Notes: a model not told the origin generated them from the letters alone. Shown: positions 37,487 to 46,357, counted from the first letter of the stretch. The stretch: 54,940 bases of DNA from Paraburkholderia ribeironis (GCF_900019265.1 NZ_CYGX02000011.1:1-54940), one strand, 5' to 3'. Made by a program: numbers and translations.

Positions 37487-38569
37487 TCACGCGGGAAATA
37501 CCTGCGCGTACCCGCGATCCCAGTCGAGCCAGGCTTGCGCGCCGATCGCCAGACCCGCTTCGTGGGAACCCGCGGCGGCACGCACCGCGATTTCCTGCTG
37601 CCACGGCGTCGCCACCGAATAATGCATCGTGTCGCCCAGATAAGTGATGTCGCGCACGACCACGGGTAGTCCGTCATTGGCAGCCTGCGGCGCCTGCGCG
37701 CGGATGCGGATCTGTTCCGGGCGCAGCATCAGCGCGCCGCCATCGCCCGCGTTGATCGCGTGATCGCACCCGGCAATCGGCACCGGCTTGCCGTTCGGGA
37801 ACAGTGCATGGGTATCGGTATGGCCGCCCGCCAGTGTCACCGGCAGGAAGTTCGAATTGCCAATGAAGCTCGCGACGAACCGCGACGCCGGCTTGCGATA
37901 CAACTCTTCGCCCGTGCCGACCTGCTCGATCCGTCCTTTGTTGAACACCGCGATCCGGTCGGACAGGCGCAGCGCCTCTTCCTGATCGTGCGTCACGTAC
38001 AGGATCGTCACGCCGGTTTGCTGATGAATCCGGCGCAATTCCGTCTGCAATTCCTCGCGCAATTTCTTGTCGAGCGCGGACAGCGGCTCGTCCATCAACA
38101 GGACCGGCGGATCGTACGCCAGTGCGCGCGCAATCGCGACGCGCTGCTGCATGCCGCCCGACAGTTGACCCGGCATCCGGTCGCGACAATCGGCGAGATG
38201 GACGAGCTTGAGCATTTCATCGACTTTCGCGCGCACCTTTGCGTCGGCCAAACGCCGCACGCGCAGCGGAAACGCGACGTTCTCGCCGACCGTCAGATGC
38301 GGAAACAGCGTGTAGCGCTGAAACACCATGCCGATGTTGCGCTTGTTCGGCGCGACCGACAGCAGCGGCTTGCCGTCGAGCAGCACGCGCCCCTCGGTAG
38401 GCGACTGGAAACCCGCCACGATATACAGCGTCGTGCTCTTGCCCGAACCTGAAGGGCCGAGGAAGGTCATGAACTCGCCCTTCCTGATATCGAGCGACAC
38501 GTGGTCGATGGCGACCACCTGATCGTAGGTCTTGCGAAGACGCTGAATCTGCAGAAACGGTGAGCTCAC
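37487..38569 (-). CDS. ABC transporter ATP-binding protein (PotA-like)
   Basis: A 360-residue ATPase with the Walker A G-P-S-G-S-G-K-S-T, Q-loop F-Q-R-Y-T-L-F, signature L-S-G-G-M-Q-Q-R, Walker B L-L-M-D-E-P and a C-terminal TOBE domain. It belongs to the spermidine/putrescine-type importers. Its start overlaps the upstream permease stop by four bases. It should drive uptake of the regulon's substrate; the sequence does not tell which. Confidence 0.9.
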   Translation of the reverse strand: MSSPFLQIQRLRKTYDQVVAIDHVSLDIRKGEFMTFLGPSGSGKSTTLYIVAGFQSPTEGRVLLDGKPLLSVAPNKRNIGMVFQRYTLFPHLTVGENVAFPLRVRRLADAKVRAKVDEMLKLVHLADCRDRMPGQLSGGMQQRVAIARALAYDPPVLLMDEPLSALDKKLREELQTELRRIHQQTGVTILYVTHDQEEALRLSDRIAVFNKGRIEQVGTGEELYRKPASRFVASFIGNSNFLPVTLAGGHTDTHALFPNGKPVPIAGCDHAINAGDGGALMLRPEQIRIRAQAPQAANDGLPVVVRDITYLGDTMHYSVATPWQQEIAVRAAAGSHEAGLAIGAQAWLDWDRGYAQVFPA

Positions 38570-39363
38570 GATTTACCTCTCTTGAGTACAAGCCCCAGCA
38601 ACATCAGGACGACGGTCAGTCCAACCAGCAACGACGACGCGGCGGCGATCACCGGCGTCAGATCTTGCCGCAGCGTGCCCCAGATGCGCACGGGCAGCGT
38701 TTGCAGGGTCGGGCTGGACATGAAGATCGACACCACCACTTCGTCCCACGACGCGAGGAACGAGAAGATCGCCGCCGCGAACAGGCCGAGGCGAATGGCC
38801 GGCAAGGTGACGCGCCATTTCACTTCGAACGGACTCGCGCCGCAGATCAACGCCGCGTCTTCGAGCGACGTGTCGAAGCTTTCCAGCGAATTGCTGATCG
38901 CGATGATCGAAAACGGCAATGCGATGATCAGATGCCCGATCACGAAGCCGACCAGCGTGCCGGTCAAGCCAATGCGCAGGAAGAAGCCATACAGCGCGAC
39001 GGCGAGCACGACGACCGGCAATACCATCGGCGTCAGGAAAAATGACTTGAGCAGCGCGCGTCCGCGAAAGTCGCCGCGCGTCAGCGCCAGCGACGCGAAG
39101 AGGCCGAGCACGACGGACAGCACCATCACGACGAGTCCGAGTTCGACGCTCGTCATCAGCGAGTCGAACCAGCCGGGGTCCGAGAACAGCATGCTGTACC
39201 ACTGCAGCGTCCAGCCCGGCGGTGGAAACATCAGCCACTGCGAATTACCGAACGACAGCGCGACGATGAACAGCACAGGCAGCAGCAGAAACAGCGACAC
39301 CGCACCACCCACGCCGACCAGCAGCCAGCGCAACGGACCAAGACGATCGAAATCGAGCAACAT
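38566..39363 (-). CDS. ABC transporter permease (PotC-like)
   Basis: A 265-residue inner-membrane permease with about six helices and the EAA loop L-E-D-A-A-L-I-C-G-A. It pairs with the next permease upstream. Its ATG lies one base after the preceding stop. The longer frame to 39462 overlaps the other permease and has a Cys-rich nonsense leader, so 39363 is preferred. Confidence 0.88.
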   Translation of the reverse strand: MLLDFDRLGPLRWLLVGVGGAVSLFLLLPVLFIVALSFGNSQWLMFPPPGWTLQWYSMLFSDPGWFDSLMTSVELGLVVMVLSVVLGLFASLALTRGDFRGRALLKSFFLTPMVLPVVVLAVALYGFFLRIGLTGTLVGFVIGHLIIALPFSIIAISNSLESFDTSLEDAALICGASPFEVKWRVTLPAIRLGLFAAAIFSFLASWDEVVVSIFMSSPTLQTLPVRIWGTLRQDLTPVIAAASSLLVGLTVVLMLLGLVLKRGKS

Positions 39364-39364
39364 G

Positions 39365-40249
39365 TCATTGGGCTCCAGTAACGTCCCCGGTGCGGCCGGA
39401 GAAACGCAATTGCAGGGCGTACAGCGACAGCGTGACGAGCAGCAATACGAACGCAGCCGCACCCGCGAGCCCCCAGTTCAACAACTGCTGGACGAGTTGC
39501 GCGATCAGTTCCGCGAGCATCATGTACTCCGGGCCGCCGAGCAGCGCGGGCGTGACGAAATAGCCGAGCGCCATCACGAACACCATCAACGCCCCGCTGG
39601 CGATACCGGGCATCGCGAGCGGCACCAGCACGCGCCAGAACGCCTGCCAGCGGCTCGCTCCGCAAATCGCGGCGGCGCGCAGCGTGGTCGGATCGATCGC
39701 GCGCAGGGTTGCGTGCAAGGGCATCACGAGAAACGGCAGCATGATGTAGGTCATCCCGATCGTCACGCCGGTCAGGTTATTCACCAGTATCAGCGGCTCG
39801 TGGATCACGCCCAGCCCCATCAGCAGACGGTTGATCGGACCGGTCTGTTGCAGCAGCACCATCCACGCGAACGTGCGGGCCAGCAGGTTGGTCCACATCG
39901 ACAACAGCAGGATCGCGAACACCAGCTTGCTGATCCAGCGCGGCGCGATGGCCAGCAGCCACGCGGTCGGAAAACCGATCACGATCGTCACGACGGTCAC
40001 CACCGAAGCCACGAAAAACGTGTTGCCGAACACGCGCAGATACGTGCTCGAAGCGAACAGTTGCGCGTAGTTCTGCAGGCCCGGCGCCGGTTCGAGGATG
40101 CTGCGCAACAGCAGCGACAACACCGGCAGCAGGAAGAACACGACCAGCAGCAATAGCGCGGGCGCGATCAGCCGCGCCTTGCGCAACGCCGCGGTCGTCT
40201 TCGGCGCCACGACCGGCGGCTCCGCGATGGTACTGACTGCATTCGACAT
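39365..40249 (-). CDS. ABC transporter permease (PotB-like)
   Basis: A 294-residue inner-membrane permease with about six helices and the EAA loop L-R-A-A-A-I-C-G-A-S. AAGGAG lies before the ATG at 40249. It is the second gene of the importer, 35 bases after the binding protein gene. Confidence 0.89.
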   Translation of the reverse strand: MSNAVSTIAEPPVVAPKTTAALRKARLIAPALLLLVVFFLLPVLSLLLRSILEPAPGLQNYAQLFASSTYLRVFGNTFFVASVVTVVTIVIGFPTAWLLAIAPRWISKLVFAILLLSMWTNLLARTFAWMVLLQQTGPINRLLMGLGVIHEPLILVNNLTGVTIGMTYIMLPFLVMPLHATLRAIDPTTLRAAAICGASRWQAFWRVLVPLAMPGIASGALMVFVMALGYFVTPALLGGPEYMMLAELIAQLVQQLLNWGLAGAAAFVLLLVTLSLYALQLRFSGRTGDVTGAQ

Positions 40250-40284
40250 GATGACTCCTTCGCTGGGTTGGACCGGCGGCCACG

Positions 40285-41346
40285 TTACTTCGACTGCCAC
40301 GCGTACCAGCGCTTCGCGATTTCGTCGCGGTGATCGGCCCAGTACTTCATGTCCAGGTTGATCTGCGTCGCCTTGTACTGATCCGGCTGGGTCTTCGCGA
40401 CATCGGCCGGCAACAGCGCGGCGGACTTCAGGTTGATCGGCGCGTAGCCGGTTTCCGCGGCGAACTTCGCTTGCGCCTGCGGCCCCGTCGCACTGGCGAG
40501 GAACTTCATGGCTTCGGCCTTATGCTTCGAACCCTTCGGCACGACCAGCATGTCGGCGGCGGTCAGGTTCTGGTTCCACGACACGCCGACGTCCACACCC
40601 GTCTGCTGCAACGCGTGCAAACGGCCGTTCCAGAACACGCCGATCGGTGCTTCGCCGGACGCCATCAACTGCTGCGACTGCGCGCCGCCGCTCCACCAGA
40701 CGATCTGGCTCTTGATCGTGTCGAGCTTTTTGAAAGCGCGGTCGAGATCGAGCGGATAGAGCTTGTCCGGCGCGACGCCGTCGGCGAGCAAGGCCACTTC
40801 CAGCACGCCGGGCGCGGACCATTTGTAGAACGTGCGCTTGCCGGGGAAGCGTTTGGTGTCGAACAGGTCCGCGTAAGTCGAAGGCGTGCCGTTCTTGTAC
40901 GTGGCCTTGTTGTAGCCGAGCACGAACGAGTAATAGAAACTGCCCACCGCGCCCGGCGACGTGAAGCGCGGGTCGAGCTGGGCCTTGTTCACCACCGAGT
41001 AATCGATCGGCTCGACAAGACCGTCACGCAAGGCCGCATACGCGAAGTCCCCTTCGACGTCGACCACGTCCCACTGCACGTTGCCGCTCTCCACCATCGC
41101 CTTCAGCTTGCCGTAGTCGGTCGGGCCGTCCATCAGCACCTGAATGCCGGATGCCTGGGTGAACGGCTGCGCCCAGTCTTTCTGCTGTGCCGACTGGGTG
41201 GTACCGCCCCAACTGGCGAACACGATCGGCGCAGTGGCCGCGTGTACCGGCTGGTGGCTCAGCAACGCCGACGCAACCACGATCGTGGCGGTCACTGCGA
41301 CGGCAATCGCGCGTGCCCGGAAGGGCAAACCAAGCGCTTGCTTCAT
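40285..41346 (-). CDS. ABC transporter periplasmic binding protein (spermidine/putrescine-like)
   Basis: A 353-residue binding protein with a signal peptide ending near Q-P-V-H-A-A. It has the class pattern F-A-S-W-G-G near the mature N-terminus and D-V-V-D-V-E-G-D-F. It is the first gene of the importer. The polyamine-like class also includes importers of amides, amino acids and aromatic amines, so the substrate is open. Confidence 0.88.
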   Translation of the reverse strand: MKQALGLPFRARAIAVAVTATIVVASALLSHQPVHAATAPIVFASWGGTTQSAQQKDWAQPFTQASGIQVLMDGPTDYGKLKAMVESGNVQWDVVDVEGDFAYAALRDGLVEPIDYSVVNKAQLDPRFTSPGAVGSFYYSFVLGYNKATYKNGTPSTYADLFDTKRFPGKRTFYKWSAPGVLEVALLADGVAPDKLYPLDLDRAFKKLDTIKSQIVWWSGGAQSQQLMASGEAPIGVFWNGRLHALQQTGVDVGVSWNQNLTAADMLVVPKGSKHKAEAMKFLASATGPQAQAKFAAETGYAPINLKSAALLPADVAKTQPDQYKATQINLDMKYWADHRDEIAKRWYAWQSK

Positions 41347-41428
41347 GACGACTGCTCCTTGAAAAAAGGATACGGCTGGCTTCGAGAGGACGAAGAGTGA
41401 AAAAGTGAGTTCGGCTTTCCGACGCTGC

Positions 41429-41743
41429 CTATTTCAGTGGCGAGAATGCGGCGGGCTTCATGATCTTGCTTTCCATGGTTTCCATCAGCGCCTGGATCTT
41501 CGGCACGAAGGCTTGCCATGCGGGATCCGCCGCGAGACGCTGACGACGCGCCTCGCGTTCGTCGAGACTCGGATAGGCCCACATATGCACGATCTGGTTC
41601 AGCGGGCCGAGCTCCGAAAAGAAGTAGCCGACCAGTTCGCCCAGATAGCGCTTCTGCAATTCGATGCCCTCTTCCTCGACCAGCTTCAGATACGCAGGCA
41701 CAGCGCCGGTCTTGATCTTGTACGTGCGGATTTCGTAGTACAT
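41429..41743 (-). CDS. NIPSNAP family protein
   Basis: A 104-residue ferredoxin-like alpha/beta protein, opening M-Y-Y-E-I-R-T-Y-K-I-K and including the family stretch G-E-L-V-G-Y-F-F-S-E-L-G. NIPSNAP members are small and often sit in catabolic operons. The function is unknown, with dimeric folding expected. It lies 35 bases after the aldehyde dehydrogenase gene and 82 before the binding protein gene. Confidence 0.85.
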   Translation of the reverse strand: MYYEIRTYKIKTGAVPAYLKLVEEEGIELQKRYLGELVGYFFSELGPLNQIVHMWAYPSLDEREARRQRLAADPAWQAFVPKIQALMETMESKIMKPAAFSPLK

Positions 41744-41778
41744 GGGACCTCTTGAACAGGTTGCGTGTTATGTGCGGC

Positions 41779-43251
41779 CTATCGCATCACGAACGGATCG
41801 GCGATCGGCTCGTCCGACGTGCGAATCCAGACCGACTTGGTGCGGGTGTACTCGAGCACGGCGTCGAGGCCGCCTTCACGTCCGAGCCCGCTCAGTCCGT
41901 AGCCGCCGAACGGCACGATCGGCGATACCGCGCGATACGTGTTGACCCACACGATGCCGGCGCGCAGACGGCGCGTGAGCCGATGCGCAAGCGTCAGGTC
42001 GCGGGTGAATACGCCCGACGCGAGACCATATTTCGTGTCGTTGGCGAGGGCGATCGCTTGCGCTTCGGTGTCGAACGTCATCACGCTCAGCACCGGGCCG
42101 AACAGTTCCTGCGCGACGCTCGGCACGGTGGACGTCGGACAGTCGACGATGGTGGGTTCGAAGAAGAAGCCTTCGCCGCGTCCTGCGGGACGGCCGCCGC
42201 CCGTCAGCAACGTGGCGCCTGCCTGCAGACTGGCGGCCAGCACCGCTTCGATGTGATCGCGCTGCTTGCGGGTCGCGAGCGGCCCCATTTCGGTGTCCAC
42301 CTCTTGCGGATCGCCGATCCTGATCGCCTGCGCCTTCTCGACGAGCCGCGCGAGCAGACGGTCGCGAATGCCGCGCTGCACGAGCAGCCGCGACCCGGCG
42401 ACGCAACTCTGTCCGCTCGCCGCGAAGATGCCCGCGATCACCGCGTTGCTGACGCTGTCCACGTTCGCGTCGTCGAACACCAGCACCGGCGATTTGCCGC
42501 CGAGTTCCAGCGAGGTCGCCGCGAGGTTGCCCGCCGAATTGCGCACGATCTGGCGTGCCGTTTCCGGACCGCCCGTGAACGCGATCTTCGATACCAACGG
42601 ATGACTCGTCAGCGCGCGGCCGCAGTCGGCGCCGAACCCCGTCAGGATGTTGACCACGCCCGCCGGAAAGCCGGCTTCGTGGACGAGGCGCGCGAACGCC
42701 AGCAACGGCGCAGGCCCCTCTTCCGAGGCCTTCAGCACGATCGTGCAACCCGCGGCGAGCGCCGGCCCGACCTTCACCGCCGACAGGAACAGTTGCGAAT
42801 TCCACGGCACGATGCCCGCCACCACGCCGACCGGCTCACGTCGCAGGAACACGTCCATGTCGGGCTTGTCGACGGGCAGGCACGCGCCCTGAATCTTGTC
42901 CGCGACGCCCGCGTAATATCGGTAGTACTCGGCGACATAGCCGATCTGACTGCGTGTCTCGCGGATGATCTTGCCGGTGTCCGTCGTTTCGAGTTGCGCG
43001 AGTTCCTGCGCATTGGCCGCTACCAGATCGGCGAGCCTGTACAGCAGCTTGCCGCGCTGGCTGGCCGTCAGGCCGGCCCACTCGGGCGCGAACAGGGCGC
43101 GGTCGGCGGCCTTGACGGCGCGGTCCACATCGTCCGCGCTGGCGGCCGGCATGGTCGCCCATGCGACGCCCGTCGCCGGATCGACACTCTCGAAGGTGGT
43201 CGCTGCATCGCTGAATTCACCGTCGATGTAATGCTGGAACGACTTCAACAT
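41779..43251 (-). CDS. Aldehyde dehydrogenase
   Basis: A 490-residue NAD(P)-dependent aldehyde dehydrogenase of normal length. The catalytic Cys lies in G-Q-S-C-V-A-G-S and the general base in L-E-L-G-G-K-S-P. It resembles betaine/4-aminobutyraldehyde-type enzymes (N-terminal Q-H-Y-I-D-G-E). It should oxidise an aldehyde formed in the pathway. It lies 43 bases after the LLM gene, in the same operon. Confidence 0.89.
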   Translation of the reverse strand: MLKSFQHYIDGEFSDAATTFESVDPATGVAWATMPAASADDVDRAVKAADRALFAPEWAGLTASQRGKLLYRLADLVAANAQELAQLETTDTGKIIRETRSQIGYVAEYYRYYAGVADKIQGACLPVDKPDMDVFLRREPVGVVAGIVPWNSQLFLSAVKVGPALAAGCTIVLKASEEGPAPLLAFARLVHEAGFPAGVVNILTGFGADCGRALTSHPLVSKIAFTGGPETARQIVRNSAGNLAATSLELGGKSPVLVFDDANVDSVSNAVIAGIFAASGQSCVAGSRLLVQRGIRDRLLARLVEKAQAIRIGDPQEVDTEMGPLATRKQRDHIEAVLAASLQAGATLLTGGGRPAGRGEGFFFEPTIVDCPTSTVPSVAQELFGPVLSVMTFDTEAQAIALANDTKYGLASGVFTRDLTLAHRLTRRLRAGIVWVNTYRAVSPIVPFGGYGLSGLGREGGLDAVLEYTRTKSVWIRTSDEPIADPFVMR

Positions 43252-43294
43252 GGCTTCGGCTCCCGGGTGTGGAACGTCGGTTCGATGGCGGCGC

Positions 43295-44341
43295 TCAGGC
43301 GAGCGCGGCGAACGCGGGCATCACGTCCGAAATGAACAGTTCGAGCGAGCGGCGCTTGCGCTCGAAACTCATGTTGCTGTCGAGCCAGAAGCTGTACTGG
43401 TCGAAGCCGAGTTCTTCATACTGTTTGAGCCGATCGATCACCTCGCCCGGCTGGCCGATCACCAGGTTCTTGCGAATCTGCTCCGGTGCGTATTGCGGGA
43501 ATGACGCAATGTCGGCGTTGCTCAGCGGTTCGATAAAACCCTGCTTGACCGGGCGTTCGTTCTTGAACCACTTGCTGAAATAACAATAGAAACGCGCCAG
43601 GTCTGCGACGGCCGCATCGACCTCGGCGGAATCGGCGCCGACAAAGGTGTGCATCAGCATCATGATCTGCGGACGCGGGATGTCCAGGTTCGCCTTGCAC
43701 GCGCCGTTGAAGCGCTCCATCAGGCTGACGACTTCGCCGTCGCCCGCGGCGAGCGAGGTGACCTGCACGTTGCAGCCGTTGCGCACCGCGAATTCGTGCG
43801 AGTTGGGGTCGCGTGCGGCGAGCCACAGTGGCGGATGCGGCTGCTGAATCGGGCGCGGCACCGGCGTGGTCGACGGCCACGACCAGAACTCGCCCTGATG
43901 CGCGTAGTCGCCCTTGAAAAGCTGGCGCAGCGCGGGAACCAGTTCGCGCATCCGTGCGCCTGCGCCCATCGCATCGAGCCCCGGCAACATCCGTTCGTAT
44001 TCGAACGAGTAAGCGCCGCGTGCGATGCCGAGATCCAGCCGCCCGTTGCTCGCGACATCGACCATGCCGGCTTCGCCGGCGAGACGCACGGGATGCCAGA
44101 ACGGCGCGATCACCGTGCCGGTGCCGAGGCGAATCCTGTCGGTGCGCGCGGCCAGATAGGCAAGATTGACGAACGGGTTCGGCGCGATCGTGAACTCCAT
44201 CGCGTGATGTTCGCCGATCCAGGCGGTTTCGAAACCGCCCTTTTCCGCAATCTGAACAAGTTCGGTCAACTCGTCGAAGAGTTGCCGATGGGGCGTCGAG
44301 GCTTCGTAACGCTCCATGTGGAGGAACAGCGAGAATTTCAT
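43295..44341 (-). CDS. LLM-class flavin-dependent monooxygenase
   Basis: A 348-residue bacterial-luciferase-like enzyme. It opens M-K-F-S-L-F-L-H-M-E-R and has W-I-G-E-H-H-A near residue 45 and the class pattern I-R-L-G-T-G-T. It probably uses reduced flavin from the regulon's own flavin reductase and O2 to oxygenate a carbonyl, amide or N-heterocycle. It is the first gene of the large operon, downstream of two operator copies. The start at 44341 gives a typical LLM N-terminus. Confidence 0.89.
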   Translation of the reverse strand: MKFSLFLHMERYEASTPHRQLFDELTELVQIAEKGGFETAWIGEHHAMEFTIAPNPFVNLAYLAARTDRIRLGTGTVIAPFWHPVRLAGEAGMVDVASNGRLDLGIARGAYSFEYERMLPGLDAMGAGARMRELVPALRQLFKGDYAHQGEFWSWPSTTPVPRPIQQPHPPLWLAARDPNSHEFAVRNGCNVQVTSLAAGDGEVVSLMERFNGACKANLDIPRPQIMMLMHTFVGADSAEVDAAVADLARFYCYFSKWFKNERPVKQGFIEPLSNADIASFPQYAPEQIRKNLVIGQPGEVIDRLKQYEELGFDQYSFWLDSNMSFERKRRSLELFISDVMPAFAALA

Positions 44342-44440
44342 GATCGACCTGTCTTCAGAAAGCTGGAGAGTGGGTCCTGCCACGACAGCTCTCCGTCAGG
44401 AATGCTGTCGCCTCGTGTCGGCCGCCGATGTGCTGCGGTT

Positions 44441-44459
44441 GGTATTACGGTATTCCACC
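44441..44459. promoter_or_regulatory. Second operator copy upstream of the LLM gene
   Basis: Read on the minus strand, GGTGGAATACCGTAATACC carries the core TGGAATACC-x-TAATA of the main operator. Its core centre lies 42 bases, about four helical turns, from the core centre of the main operator. Confidence 0.5.
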
Positions 44460-44483
44460 GGAGCTCCCAGAGCAAGCATTTCA

Positions 44484-44505
44484 ATATTATGGAATACCAT
44501 AATAT
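44484..44505. promoter_or_regulatory. Main GntR-type operator of the catabolic regulon
   Basis: A perfect palindrome with 9-bp arms ATATTATGG (44484-44492) and CCATAATAT (44497-44505) around AATA. It lies about 145 bases upstream of the LLM start. Related copies precede the DUF1185 gene (36466) and the GntR gene (37447). It is AT-rich in GC-rich surroundings. Confidence 0.7.
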
Positions 44506-44763
44506 CCGCGCCCACTTAACGTGGCGCCAATCCGTCGCGGCTCCGGGATATGGAAGACCTCGCCAGGGGAGTTGCGTCGGCCAGGAGCCCAGCGCCGACG
44601 CTACGCGGCGCGTCAGCGTCAACCGAAAAAAGCTCCACATAAGGATTCCCTGACGCGAAGTTCAGCATGACACCCATTGGTTTTTCTTGATCTCCTGACA
44701 GCAGCCCGAAAACTGGTCGCATACGATGAGCGACCGTTGATCGTCTTTTATCCGAGTGTCGCC
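44506..44763. other. Intergenic between the LLM regulon and the small-protein gene
   Basis: This is the rest of the divergent gap of about 420 bases between the LLM gene (minus) and the small-protein gene (plus). It probably holds the promoter of the small protein. I found no further repeat or consensus. Confidence 0.4.
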
Positions 44764-45072
44764 ATGGTTCCCCACCTGTCCGGGAGAGAAAACGAGATCG
44801 AGCACATCAACGTGATGTGCTTGCAGCTCTTCGATCGGTGGTGCGAGGCCAGAAGCGTCGTGCCGCTGAGACATCTATTGAGAGGCTGGCCGCTGATGAA
44901 CAGCGACCCCGAGTCCCTCCGGCGTCTTGGAACCGCGTTGCGCGACCTCAGACGAGAACATCTGCACGATTCCAACGATGCATCGTTTCAGAAAGTCTGC
45001 GAGCTATCGGATTGTGTCGAGGAACTGCTGGCTCCAGCGTCCCTCCCGGCATGGGCGACGAGCGGCCGGTAG
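44764..45072 (+). CDS. Small helical protein, paralogue of the gene at 51399-51740
   Basis: A 102-residue protein of no recognised family. It is a clear paralogue of the protein at 51399-51740: W-C-E-A-R-S-V-V-P-L against W-C-E-R-R-S-V-I-P-L, then L-L-R-G-W-P-L against L-L-H-C-W-P-L, and C-V-E-E-L-L against C-I-E-E-I-L. Starting at 44764, both proteins have the same 31-residue distance from Met to the shared W-C-E-x-R-S motif, which supports this start over a frame open to 44677. It is probably cytoplasmic and all helical. Its position beside signalling genes hints at a regulatory role, which is only inference. Confidence 0.72.
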   Translation: MVPHLSGRENEIEHINVMCLQLFDRWCEARSVVPLRHLLRGWPLMNSDPESLRRLGTALRDLRREHLHDSNDASFQKVCELSDCVEELLAPASLPAWATSGR

Positions 45073-45125
45073 CGCGTGCGGCGACACCCGAGCCCGCGCA
45101 ATGCAATGGGTGTGTGGAGGACAGC

Positions 45126-45989
45126 GTGCATTTCAATGAACTCAGTGACGAAGAGTGGCTGCTGATCGCGCCTGTCCTGGCGGACGCCCCCGCTGCTCAA
45201 CGGCGGCGTGGCCGGCCGCGTGCACTGGTTCGCATCGTGGCCAACGCCGTGCTGTGGGTACTGACGACCGGCGAATCCTGGTCGATGCTGCCGAGCCGCT
45301 ATCCGTCGGCGCCGACGTGCCGGCAACGCTTCGAGACGTGGCGTTCGAGCGGTGCTCTTGCGGAGATGTACCGGATTCTGTCGAGCACCGGACGCAAGTT
45401 CCGTTGCGGCCCGCAGTTGTTGCTGGGACACCGGCATGTCCCCGCGCACACCATTGCCCGCCGGACCCGCTATGAAGAACTTCGCAAGGTGCTCTGGAAA
45501 GACCAGGCATCCTGGCAGAACCCGCATGACGCATGGCAGCCGTCCCATACGGCGGATACGTTCAGGCAAGTCGCGCCGCAGCGGCCTGATTCCGCGCATG
45601 CGGCACCTGAGCGCGTCGAATCCCGCGCCCCGGCGCCCCCCCATCAAATTCACCGGACTATCTTGCCGTGGATGGGCCTGCCGTCGAAAGGCCAAACCGG
45701 GTCCGATCCGCGCGGCTACGTCATCTACTTTGCCGCAGATCGGCTGGCGAACGGCCAGTTCCGCGGATGGGCCGAGATCGTACGGGACGAACGGCGAGTC
45801 GCCCGTTCCGGGCTAATCGGTCCGAGCTTCGAATACTGCGAGACAGCACAGCAATACGCGCTCGAATGGGCGCGGCGATGGATCGACAAGGAAAGCAGTG
45901 AATGGATCGACAAGGAAAGCAGTGAAGACAGCGAGGACGCCGACGAAGTGGCAAGCGGCGTTCGGCAACAGAAAGTCCGGTCCGGGTGA
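45126..45989 (+). CDS. Protein with an IS5-like (DUF4096) transposase N-terminus
   Basis: A 287-residue protein. Residues 1-85 resemble the N-terminal helical domain of IS5-family transposases (L-S-D-E-E-W-L-L-I-A-P-V-L and W-R-S-S-G-A-L-A-E-M-Y). No DDE catalytic domain follows. The rest is a Pro/Arg-rich linker and a C-terminal alpha/beta domain (G-Y-V-I-Y-F-A-A-D, I-G-P-S-F-E-Y-C-E-T-A). It ends with a tandem duplication of eight residues. GTG at 45126 has GGAGG five bases upstream; this start and a longer frame from 44817 compete. It looks like a domesticated or chimeric gene rather than a live transposase. Confidence 0.65.
   Translation: MHFNELSDEEWLLIAPVLADAPAAQRRRGRPRALVRIVANAVLWVLTTGESWSMLPSRYPSAPTCRQRFETWRSSGALAEMYRILSSTGRKFRCGPQLLLGHRHVPAHTIARRTRYEELRKVLWKDQASWQNPHDAWQPSHTADTFRQVAPQRPDSAHAAPERVESRAPAPPHQIHRTILPWMGLPSKGQTGSDPRGYVIYFAADRLANGQFRGWAEIVRDERRVARSGLIGPSFEYCETAQQYALEWARRWIDKESSEWIDKESSEDSEDADEVASGVRQQKVRSG
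45879..45926 (+). repeat. 24-bp tandem duplication at the end of the DUF4096 gene
   Basis: TGGATCGACAAGGAAAGCAG plus TGAA, repeated twice without a difference. It duplicates the octapeptide W-I-D-K-E-S-S-E. Because 24 is divisible by three the frame is kept. Confidence 0.95.
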
Positions 45990-46147
45990 GCAAGTCGCCG
46001 ACGGCGCGTCCGCACGACTGACGCGAAAACAGGCGTGCGCGGGCCAGCGCATCCTCAACGTGCGGATGCGCCGCTGGACTTCGGCGAACGTTTCGGCAAC
46101 ACCCCGTGGAACCTGGTCGACGCGCCCGGCCAGCGCGCGGCCACGGC

Positions 46148-46357
46148 TCAGTGCACTACACCAAAGATCGCGTTGACGCCCTCGGCAGGCGTGAGCCCCA
46201 CGTCGAAATAACCTTCCAGTCTCACCGCGGTCGCGTCGTCGAGTATGTAAGGCGGCCGGATGAAGCCGATCGCGAATGCGTGGTCGTACCAATCGCTCAA
46301 CCACGCCCGCAATGCTGTCTCGTGCGTCGACAGTGTCCCCAGGTTGCCAGCGCTCAT
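46148..46357 (-). CDS. Small hypothetical protein (69 aa)
   Basis: A 69-residue protein with AAGGAG at good spacing (GAGATCGAGG follows) before its ATG. It contains L-R-A-W-L-S-D-W-Y-D-H-A-F-A-I-G-F-I-R-P-P and ends in V-N-A-I-F-G-V-V-H. No family was recognised. It follows the 82-residue hypothetical gene on the same strand by about 40 bases, so the two may form one unit. Confidence 0.5.
   Translation of the reverse strand: MSAGNLGTLSTHETALRAWLSDWYDHAFAIGFIRPPYILDDATAVRLEGYFDVGLTPAEGVNAIFGVVH

Noticed and set aside
38582..40156. Plus-strand frame of 524 codons over the permease genes
   Set aside because: The composition is that of an antisense shadow. The permease genes on the minus strand have clear motifs.
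41752..43335. Plus-strand frame of 527 codons opposite the aldehyde dehydrogenase gene
   Set aside because: Shadow of the aldehyde dehydrogenase; Arg/His-rich and without motifs.
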